DNA of 64,000 nucleotides from Amphiura filiformis. Lineage: Eukaryota > Echinodermata > Ophiuroidea > Amphilepidida > Amphiuridae. Position 1 is the stretch's first letter. Each line of letters starts with the position of its first letter. Where the stretch lies: positions 97,282,536 to 97,346,535 of the forward strand of contig NC_092628.1 in assembly GCF_039555335.1 (NCBI RefSeq), read 5' to 3'. The translations under genes and the position numbers were made by a program. Below the pieces are notes generated by a model. The model ran no database searches, had not been told where the DNA came from, and worked only from the letters and a program-made list of their open reading frames with translations. Below, piece by piece: positions 39,201-51,200 of the stretch.

Positions 39201-42200
39201 ATCTGGGGCAAATCTGCTTGTTATGAATCACGTAAGTTTATATTGTTATTTATTATTATTATTTTATTATCACTATAAATTTTACCACCGAAAACACAGA
39301 CTATTTTTAATTTTCAGCTGTATATAAAATAATATAAAAATGCATTGCACCAATTAAATGGCTCATAAAATTGCATGGTCTCTCTACTGTTGTCGTTGCC
39401 ACCAGTACACTGAACAAAGAGTCCAATTCTTGTGTTCTTTTTAACAGAAAAAGGAAACGCCACTTCACATGGCTGTAAAACAAAACACCACTTCACAGGA
39501 CTATAACAGACCATATGATTACCTGTTTGGTGATTCTAATAACCTGACTTTCTGTCAGACTTTGCTAAGAGAAGACCCCTTTATCAATGCCAGAGATGGT
39601 GTAAGTTCTTTTACATTTTATAATGTTGTAGCGCAATGATTACAGTGGTTAAAATGTTCCCTTCCGTCTGTCTGTCTGTCGTTTCTACCTCTATGATGTG
39701 GGATATTTTATTTATATGAGGGTCATTCAAAAAGTTATACCTCCATCATCACATCTGTTATCTTACGTGCCAGGGTATTGAAATTAACCATGCTAATGCT
39801 GAAAATCTGATTTTTGGATGCTTAGATGTGTTGGTTAAATCGAAAATAGATTTGGTATGTCTGAAACGGTCTGAAACAAAGACCATTTTGATTAAAAAAT
39901 TTCCCACATCTATGTGGAAATCATTAAAGATTTATTTATTTCAATAATCAAATTGCAAGAAAACCGATACATGTCCATCCTTCATACTGACTCTTTTCAA
40001 TAGGTTGTTGATTTCGATCGGGTGACCACTTGTTGGTTCAAGTCGTATTAATTGAATCATATCCTAAAAATCAAATAAGTTGTATGCACAATTTTTGTAT
40101 TTTTTTAAAAGTATGTACAAGGTTATTAACAACCTGTTACTTTTACTTCCACTTCAAGACGCATCCATTGCTTAAAATAAGGATGTAGTTACGAATTACC
40201 CTTAAACGTAGTCTAGTCGAAATCGGGCAAATTTCACTAATATTTGTGTGTCTGTTGAACCCTTTGATATTTTCTTCTGATATAAGACATGTTTTAAAAG
40301 TTCCAAGGGAAGTTCCAAGGGATGTCAGGGAGCTCAAATAGGAACTAACATAATTATCTAAACAACCAAAACTCAGCTTTTCATCAAATAACTTTATTTT
40401 TGAAGCCAAGATTTAAGAGTATAATCTTGGGTAATTTCAATATCCTGGCAATAAGATAATAGAGATGTGATGAGGGAGGTAGAACTTTTTTGAATGACCC
40501 TTGTATATATTTCAGGACTTTCCGCTGTGGCATATTGAAGAATGTGGGGCAAGTCAGAGATTCAATCATTTCATATATAGGCCTAAGTAATATATATTTA
40601 AAGACAAATACCTTTGTCGCACTCTTGCTCTAACCCTCTCTCTCTTTCTCTCTCTGCCCACATGTTTCAATGTTTTAATTGCTGAACAATATAATGGCTT
40701 CTTGACATTGGGGGATGGCTATTGGTGTATAATATGTGGCGCATGAAGTAGAACAGGGCTTGGCTATAGGCCTATATGGCCCCAGCATTTTAACTACCAG
40801 AGGCACTGCAAGGCCCTACTATGGTTCAATTTCTACGAAAAATAAAAAATAAATAAATGGTTTACAGTTCTTATGTCCTTCATTTTGTACTTTTCTCTAC
40901 AATATCAGGTTATTTATGCACAAAGCTAGCTAAGACACTGTTTGCAGTATTTGGGAAACAGTATAAGTTCCCAAAACCCCACTTTTATTAAGACCATGCC
41001 TTTTTATCTATCAGGATGGAAATACACCATTACACAAAGCAGCAGAAAAACGGAACAGAATTGAATTCAAACTGCTGATGGAACATGGTGCAAATGCTCT
41101 GATTAGAAATAAGGTAAGATCAAAATAAATCATATATCATAGTCATGTAGCTATTGTTACAAATGCATACTATTAGTAACCCCCTATTTGTTCATGAAAT
41201 ACAGGATAATATCTAAGGTCTGGTGCCATATTCCATGAAGCCAAAGGCTTAATGAAATACGTAGATATTTTTGGCAGTTCATTCCAAAAGCGTGGATCAG
41301 TAATATAGCAAATGATACGTCTCTCCATGTGCGAGATTTTCCTGTATTTCATGAGAGCAAGCAGGGGGTAACAATTTTATTCTGATAGTGAACATGAATT
41401 ATATATTATCTTCTGACTTACGGTAACGGATCATGCTAAAAGTGCCAAAACATCAATTGAAAAGGGGCACTTAAAGGAGTATTTCGTGATCCTAACATCC
41501 TCTTTTTATGACATTTTTCAGTACATATCCACAAAAAAAAGCACATTCCCAAAATTTCAGTTGATTCCGATTTTGCGTTTGCGAGTTATACATGATTTAA
41601 TGTATTACACTGCTCCATAGACAATACGTTGTAATTTCGTTCTGGTGCACCAGAACAAAATTCAAATTTCACGATATCTTTGCTAAACGAATTAATCTGC
41701 AAGAAATATTTTGTACATAAACATTATGTAGCCAGAGTATTCCAGTGATATAAAAATCTCCACTTTTTTTGAGAAAAGTGGGGGGATGAGGCTGTGGATC
41801 ACTAAATGCCCTTTTAAGGAGGCTGTGTACTCTCAGACATACATGTAGTAAAAGTGCAATAACTTTGTAATTATTTGTGCAAGACATATAAAAGTATACA
41901 TTTTTATGAAGGACATCAAAAAATCTTAATATAAATACAGATTTGGGGTAAAAACAACAATTATGAAGAAAATCACAAAAAAGTGAGTTTTTGTTAATTT
42001 TTTTAAGGACACAAAATAACAAAAAAAACACTCTTTCCAAAATATTTTATTTTGTTTTTAGCTCAATCTTGAGGCTCCATTCCAAAAACGCTTATTTTTA
42101 TTTTTTGATATTGGCCTTATTTTTTGAGATATTGACCATATTACCGAGAAAATGAACATTGAAATAATGACCGTTGAAGTTTAAAGTGGTCACATTTCGC

Positions 42201-45200
42201 ACTTTCATCGAATCTCGCAGGAGAATGCGGCAGTTTTTATTTTTCTACCTTACATTACATAAACATCGGGTAAATCCACGGCCCCTTGAGAAGTTTGAGC
42301 GAAATCCATTCATAACTTGATATTTAAATCGAGGGAAAGAACTTGAAAAAACCCACATTTTATCACCTAAATCGAGGGAAAGAACTTGAAAAAAAACCCC
42401 ACATTTTATCACCTAAAACGGAGCCATTTGACCACTAGGTTTTTGTGCTTCCGTAGTGTTTCCATAAGATGCGCCGCGCATGCAGATAAGCGTCGCGTAT
42501 GCGTAGCGTATTTGTGCTTTAACAAATTGCGCGATACGCAACGCGATCGTTGTTCTTGCGATGTACCCTGCTGGTACAACAAAGATTTCTTTCCTTTTCA
42601 ATTTCAAACACGAGTGGAATAGTGAAATAAAATCCTTAAAATATTGCAGTTGGAGTTTACAAATATGGATTTTCATTCCTTGTATTTATAAAAAACATAA
42701 CAAAGTACAAACATATCAAAAAAACTCAATTTTGCGAAAGAAACAATGTCTAGAGTACACAGCTGCCTTAAATAATTGCAAGTTAGAAAAACACACAGGG
42801 GTGATAATTAGGGGAGGGTGCTGCTTGGGTTGAATATGGGAAGCAGGAATTGAGCAAGTCTTCATTCAGTGCCTCTGTGTCTCAAAGACTTGATTAACTT
42901 ACACAGTTCCTAATTAGCATATGAGATTGACGATATGATGGAGCAGGGACCTTTGAAAGAGCTACATCCAGTGGAGGGGGTTCTGAAATTACAACCCAGT
43001 TTTTGGCTTCATTTTGTGGGTAGGCCTATCAGTTGGCCACTGAAAGAGTGACTGCTTTGAAAAGAGCTGTAGACTGCCCCTTGTCTATAAAAATGAAGTG
43101 AAGTACACATGTATATGAAATATATGTACCGACCTTGCAGACTCTAAAAATCTACCAAAACTTAAGTATGTGGTCTATGATCTATCAGACCAATGTTCAC
43201 TTATCACTCCTAATATAGTTCCAAGTTAAACCTATGAAACAGTCTTCTTTGTCCAAATAAAATTCAACAATAATTTGTGTCTCATTAAATAACAGGCAGG
43301 TGAGCAGCCACTGGATTTGTATGGTGACCACACACCAAGGGAGCTGGTTGAGTTGGTTCAGGTAAGAAAGATGTTAACTGGTTGTAGCCTATTTCACATT
43401 TTTTAATTATCAGTACATTTGTCACCATATTATCTAGGTGTGTTGCCTACACTGCCGACACGGCTTACTTCCTATCAAATTTCATAAAATGAAAATTGAA
43501 AATAGGCCATTCTAAGTGAGAAATATAAATAATGTTAGCCATTTACTGAAAATGGTTCGAGTAAAAATATAAATGTTTTATAATGATTTTATAATAATAA
43601 TAAATGATGATAATGATGATGACCACAACAATGGCAGCTACAATAATAATATATTAAGATATTTCAACAGTAATATGATATCTTGTCACCAGAAACAAAG
43701 AAAAGAAGAGCTGATGTTAGAAGGTGAAACCAAACTTGACACAGTTAAAGTGTTACTTCTTGGTGAGCCAGCAGCAGGAAAAACTACTTTGACAAAAGTA
43801 CTGACTGGCAAAAGGTAGGTAGTCCTGCTGCCAGCCATATTTACCTTGTTTTACTGTAAATTTTGTTTTTGATGGATATTGTTCATCCAGACCACCTTTT
43901 TGAAAGATGATCTAGTCCTAGAGGTCAAAACTGTTGAAATGTTGTTTCAAATTTTTCCTCTTGTCAATTGATGTCATAACTTAAAGGATCCAAAAACGTT
44001 TTAGCTATATGCGAGTTCTGGGGTGTATTTCACTAAACCTTTAACCCTTCGTAACTCAAGTAACCATTTGTAAGTTATGAATACCCTTTTACTAGTTGTA
44101 ACCCTACGTAGGGTCCCTGTTGTAAAAAGATACCAATCATAAGTCATTTGAGTGAAATGGAACTTACAATACGTCATAAGTTACAATTGATTTTTGAGAC
44201 TTTTAAGAAAAAAAAGAAACTTTGTAAAGTTTAGTGAAAAGGACCCTGGAGTTATAAAAGTCAAAAGGTTGAAGATCATAATTTGGTCTCCATAGGGTAA
44301 AAACCTGAAAAATGCTCATTTTTTCCCCAAAATTAATATATTTCAGGGTATCACTGATGAAGATCCTGCCTACACTCCAACTGCTGGGATTGACATTGAC
44401 GAATTTTCCCTGGAAGGTGCAGGCAACTTTTCAATATGGGACTGTGCAGGACATGAAGAGTTCCATGTGACACATAGTCTCTTTCTTGAAGGAGATAATA
44501 CTATCTTTTTAGTTGTCTATGACTTGTCAGTGCTTACAAGAAAGAAAAAGGCCAAAGAGAGGTATTATGAAAAGGTAATTATCATGTGTTCAAATAACTT
44601 ACAAGTAAAGTTGTAATTGAAAGCTGAATTGTGCTTTCCAAAATATCAATAAAGAACATATTGTATTTACAACCTAGGACCAGCACATTGTCCAACTAAC
44701 CACAAAACAATTACCTGAACTGCAACTATACAACCAGAGGGTCCATATTTATTAGAATTGTTGCTTCTGACCTTTCGATGTACCACTTGCATTCTTAATC
44801 CCAGAGGTTAAAAGACATTGCCTACAAAAAGAGCAATAGGGGGCCTACATAAAATGTATTTCCCTTCCTCCTGTAACACAACCTTACATGATATCACCTT
44901 TAACCAAAAAACTTACAAACAAACAAAACCTCAGTTTTCAGACTTCAATTTCATATAGCTTAGGATTATGTGACATTTGGGGTATAAATATTCATGGAAT
45001 TACATTTTTGTAAAGTGAAATCATTTTTATTGTTGCAGCTGAAGTACTGGTTATGTTTTGCAAAGGCCGGAATCAGGCAAAATAGTACAAAACCAACTGT
45101 ACTGTTAGTTGGCACACACCTTGACCAGGTATCAACAAAGACAAATGGTAAGATTCTTGTTGTTTATTATTATTGATATAATTCTTAATAATATGTGACA

Positions 45201-48200
45201 CGATCTGGTCCATGGGGGCCAAAGGCGGCAAATTTGTAACTGAGAAAAGGTACAAATATGAAGTAAAAAAACATAAAATACATAAGAAAATAGACATCAA
45301 AAAATTTCATAACTTTAGAGCCAAGTGTGCTAGACCTTTGGTGTTTTAGTAAATGATAGCCTATTGAATGTATAATGTAATAATTACAGTAACTCAATGT
45401 TCAAAAATGCCTCCTTTGGCCCCCATGGACCAGATCGTGTCACATATATAAATCTGAAATGACAAGAAAGACAGTCAAAAATCATATAAGATGTGGATTC
45501 AGTCAGCAGTCAAGACGAATACCAACTGAACAATTGTACAATAAAAGGCATGATTTTGTTAGCAAGTTTTATGGATCCAAAAAGAAGAAACACTCAAACT
45601 CCAGCAGACATGAAATGTACATGCTACCCTACCTGCTCACTTTATCATTGTAATAAATTTCAGACTTCTAAGGAAAAAACAACCAGAAGAAATTGCTTTG
45701 GGTACTCCATGGATCATCATGGATACCTTCTTTAGTATGTGATTGCCTTAACTTTGGTACCCGGGCTTGGTACCCTTAGCAGGTTTTAGTCACATTGCCT
45801 AGTTGCTCTCAAAAAAGCCATATTAAACTTTCTAACCTGAGGCTTAGTATAGAACTTATTCCTATACGTCCTATTCCGATGGTTCTCAAACAAGGACAAG
45901 AATTTATTTTTGTTTTAAAGCATGTCTTGTGTGTGAAATATTGACAATGTTCATTTCATTATGCACACTGCATCCACTGCTCTAGGTAAGAAGGCAGCCC
46001 AAGGGACTGTGCAAGCTCTGCAAGACCTATTCAAAGAATTCCTGAACATCAGTGACTGCACAATAGCTCTTAACACCAAAAAGAAGGACTCAGAAGAAAT
46101 GGCCTGTTTGAAGTCACAGCTTGGAGTACTTGGTAGTCAAATCAAGGTAAAAGTGTGCTCCAAATGTTGAGCTCAAGCTTTCATGTTTTCACATTATGCT
46201 CGTTTCAAAATAACCATTTCATATTGAATATTTGCTAATTGGATTGACATTCTTGAAAAAAAAACCCTGTTGTTTGATGCTGAATGTATTTTCTATGAAA
46301 TTATTAGGACTTTCCATAGTTTGCAGATACATTTAGATTGAAGTTTAGTTTCGTATCTGACTCCTAGGCTCTGGCTCAACTCTCCAATCAAATACCAATA
46401 AATTTGTATGTAACAACAAAGTTGTCCTGTAACATCATAAATCCAGTGCAAAAGATCTGCATGGTTCCCTTTTACACAATGAATGGTATAACATGGAAAT
46501 ATTTATGAACATTTGTTTTATGTTAAAGATTTTGAAAATGATACTTTTTATTATTAAGGGACACACAATGGTACCAACTTTGTGTGAGGATATCATGACA
46601 ACAATGACTTCATGGTGTTCACCACAATACCCTGTACTGACATGGGACAAGTTTTCTCAGAATGTGAGGAAGACACTGCATCCCAGAGTTACAGATGACC
46701 GTCTGGATGATGCAGTGAAGTACCTGGAATACATGGGAGAGGTAATCCATCTTTTTCTTCTCAAATAAAAATTTATACTACTTCAAAATCGTTGAAGCAA
46801 TGCAAAAATGCATAATGTTGCATTGTACTAGCCAGTTACTCTGGATAGTTTGTTTTTGGTGTCTCTGTATCCGATGTATTGCTCAGCAGTCCACCACTGT
46901 GTGTCTTCTGCAATACCCATACTTTCTAATATGTAGACATATGATTAGCTCTTGCAAATGAGGACAAAGCTCATTGGAAACCTTTATAATCCAACCATGC
47001 AATTGGTGGTATTATATAATGATTAGACAGCTTGACATATCATTCCCAGAATTTCACTGATTTAATTATTCCATTTTATTGCTGATGAATAAGATAAGAT
47101 CCTTATATAAATCAGTCTTTTTTTTTTAGTTGTTTTATTACTGTGTAGAGCCTGGAAATCACATGTGGGGAGGGGGGAGAATGGATTCTGCAATATAAAA
47201 GCATGAAAAGTAAAAAAACATGTATTTTTTAGTTTTATTACAGATAATAAAACTAAGGTTTAAGATTTAAAATGATATAGCATGCCAGGGATGCAAATTG
47301 TGCGGGAGCGGAGAGCACCGCTCCTAGGAAATGAGAGTCAAAATTGAGGAAATAATGCCTTGTGCAGAAAAAGTGAGAGATAGGAAAAAAGAGGAAGGAT
47401 AAGAAAAAGAAAGGAGGGGAGAGGGAAAGAGGAAAGAAAAGGAAAGAAGGGGGAAGAGGAAAGGAAGAAAAGGAGGGGAGTGAGGTAGATAACGTAGAGG
47501 GAAACATATATCTCAGCTAAAGAACAAGTTAATAATCAACAAGTTGACGGCAGTGCCAGTGAGGCAGTGAAGCTATAGAGTAAATCTCAAGACACTGGTT
47601 GTGCAAAATTTTGAGGAATTCACATGATTGTTCAAAAAATAAGAGCCTGTTAAAAGAAGGTGTTGTGTTAGAATATGGAAATGGTTGGCAATGGTTGAGG
47701 AAATTTACAATTCATCACAAGACTAGGTATTCAATGTAGAGGAAAAAGGAAGATGCGTGAATGCAGGTGGAAATGGGCACATATTTGAGGAAATTTACAC
47801 AACGTGGCAATTAGGAATTTATGGAAAAATTGTAGTCTTTAAGGAAATTCAGTGTATCAATACTAAAAAATCAGAAGTGCCAGCGAGGAGAAAACAACCT
47901 GGAAAATCTTGAGGAAATAAATTTAAAAAGAAGAAACATAAAGCACTGAACAAATTGTAAAAGTAAGGAAATTGACCCAAATGCCCCCAATATTTTGCCA
48001 GGGGTAATGGTCCATACAATCATCCCCACCCCCAATGTTGACGCCTGTATGTGGGTTTCTGACCAAAATAACCTCATATTTGGCCATTTTAGCCCCAAAA
48101 GTGCAAATTTTTCCACGCTTCGGGGCGAATTTATTCCACTTTTGTACCATATTTCATCAATTTAGCTTAAATATGGCAAAATTTTCGCGCGCTTTGCGCA

Positions 48201-51200
48201 CATTTGTACCTTTTAACTTATTCTGTCGCTAAAAGGTGCTTGATGCACTATACTTCAAGAAATTCCCCCAAAAATAAAAAAGAAATCTACACCACTGGTC
48301 TACACAGAGCTCACTTTACACATGATTTTGCTCACCAAATGCAAGTAGCTGAGAAAGATTTCCGAGATGCAGGACAGAAGAGTAGTACAAAACACAATGC
48401 TCCCAAGATTTTGTTATCAAGTCTATCAAACTAAGATCAGATACATTCTGACATCAAATTTGAGGAAAAGTTGAAAAGGGTGGCTTGAGGCAATGAAGCA
48501 ATGCCCTGCAGGACAGAGCCCCCTGACAAATATGAAAGAGAAATGTGCTCACTCTGACAAAAAATAAAAGAGAAAATCAGGGAGGGGAAGGGAAAGTAAA
48601 GGGAAAGGAGACTGTCCCACCAAAATTATGTGCCAAACTAGTGTGAAATACCGCATTTTTGCAAGCTCGAAGACTTAACATGTAGAGTCTCTCTGAAAAA
48701 ATACCATGTTACCATTGTCGTCATTCGAAGTGTAGAATAAAGATATTTTATATCTGGTTATGATTGAGGAAATCTTGAGCCTAAAAACCTTGCTCCTGAG
48801 GAAGAAACCACAATTTGCACCCCTGTAGCATGCTATTGACTTGGTTGAGCTGTCAGTTTGCGCAAATTTGGTGTGGTTCAAATAATTTTTTGCTACCATG
48901 CTAGAGCTAGGATTACTACATGTATGTGCAATGAATATGATGTGTATCCTGACATATCCAGAGCATTTTATTTCAAAAGATTTAACTGTCACATTGTTAC
49001 AGATATATATTGCACAGTCAAGAGGTGAGAAGACAAAGCTAGTTGTAGTGAACCTTAAGTGGTTTTGCTCGAAGGTCATAGCCCAAGCCTTTGCATCTGA
49101 AGATGACTTTGCATTTCTGAAACCAGAACCGCTACAAAGCAAGTCAAGATATACTACAGAAGACTTTCAGAAACTCTTTCCCAGTTTGGCAGACCATATT
49201 GATGATGTGGTGGAATTTCTGAAACAACTGGACTTGATCTTTGAAGTTGAAGAAAACAGGTAGGTGCCTAGATTTTGAGGTGAAACTAGAATCAAGGAAG
49301 CTTAATTTATAAGATCAGCCATAAGGGTTTGTTAAATAGACTATTATTAAGTAATCATACTGCAGACTCTTTTTACTTCAGCAATTATATTCACAATAAA
49401 GATTCATCTTTTTGCAAAATTATTTTGCAGTTATATCATGCCAGTGAAGTTGTCTCAGAGCAAGAAAGATCAGCTGTGGCAAGAAGACCCAACCATGACA
49501 GAGTACTACGGAAGACGCATAGAATGCCGAGATGAGACAGATCTCTTCAGTGCAGATGCGTTTCCATGCTTCCAAGTGGCAATGATGAAGAAGTATTGGA
49601 GGCAGAGTAAAAAACCAGTCATCTCTTTGCATGAGGTCAAGATTTCTCAAAGTGTGGAAGGATATGTTGAGCTGATGCCTGACATGAAAGCTATCCAGTA
49701 CTATGTACGTGGAAGAGGAGAGGCACAGATGGAGAAGTGTCATCAAATGCTGAAGAATATCGAGGTTATGATCGATAATGAGTTGGAAGATAGATCACCA
49801 GGTACATGTGTAACGAAGAAGTATCTGAGTTCAACAGAAGTCAAAAAGCTGAAGGATCTGCACAACATCAGAGGTTACACCAAAGAGCAGCTGCAGGAAG
49901 CAATTATCCAACATGAAGGGACTGTCTGTGAAGAAGGCACACAAAACACAGATAAAGTAGCAAGTATTGTGTGCAAAGGATATGACGTCACTTTCTTGGA
50001 GGAATGTGGTCTCCACTGTATGCTTGAGCTGGGCATAACAAAGCATATTAAACAGAGGTTAGTGGAGGCTTTGGATACCAAAAGGTATACACGGGATGAC
50101 TACCGCAGTTTTGGTGAAGCATGTGGGATCTCAGAGCGTCGCCTTGAGCAAATGGAGGCACATCTTCAGGGCCCATCTATGACTTCAGCTGTCCTAGATG
50201 AGTGGGACAAAGGAGGAAGCCACACTGTGGGTGAACTTCTACGCATCTTGTCCATGCCTGGATTGGTTGACAATCAAGAAGCCAAAAGCATTCTCACCAA
50301 TATGCTTAGAAATGCTGGACAGGTAGGTGACTTCCTTTATGCAATGAAATGTATTGGAATCTTTATCAGTATAATAATAGTCAATCAGAACTTTCACTGG
50401 AAATACTGGCATAATGTCCAGAACCTTAACTGGATAAATGATGACCTTTTGCTAGTAAGTGATGGATGCTCTGCTCTTACTGAAACAATTTTGTAAGCAA
50501 TCATGTGACTTGTTTCAGAAACACTAAACAAAAAAAATGCTATGTCCATTTGGGCTGATAGGATGAAATTCTGTCCATAAAGGTTTTTGCTAAACTTATC
50601 ACAAGGCAATTTTAAGGGCTGGGGTATGAGCGTTTGGACAGTATTTATTGTGGGACATTAGAGCACATCAGACATATCGAATTGCATTCTGAATACTGAA
50701 GAATGTCATTCTGATATCAAATAATTTTGATTTTTTGAAATTACGCAATTTAATACACATTTTATGGCAAATCATTAAAATTGATATTTTTGATATTTAA
50801 CAGTACTTGAAGTAAACTTTATAAATCTGATGATTTATACTTAAAGTGTATGTAGGTGGGATGAAAAGCCGACGATCAATTGAAAATTTTGACCTTTATA
50901 TTGAAGATATGGATTTTTTCCCAAAAACACCAAAAAAAAAAAAAAGGTCTTTTGGGAAAAAAATCCATATCTTCAATATGAAAGGTCAAAATTTTCAATT
51001 GACCGTCAACTTTTCCTCCCTGCTACATACACTTTAAGAATATGTCATTAGATTTATATAATTACCGAGTACTGTTATATATCAAAATTTGAAAAATATC
51101 AAATTTTATAATTTGTCATCAAAAATTTGTATTATATTGTGATTTTCAAAAATGAAAATTATTTGATATCAGAAAGACATGCTTCGTATTCAGAATGCAA

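Noticed and set aside
40143-40409. Minus-strand frame inside the mariner-like element as a transposase
   Set aside because: No DDE/D pattern or helix-turn-helix motif is visible and the element is too short for a mariner transposase.
39716-40505. Retrovirus or LTR element
   Set aside because: The terminal repeats are inverted and flanked by TA, so this is a DNA transposon, not an LTR pair.
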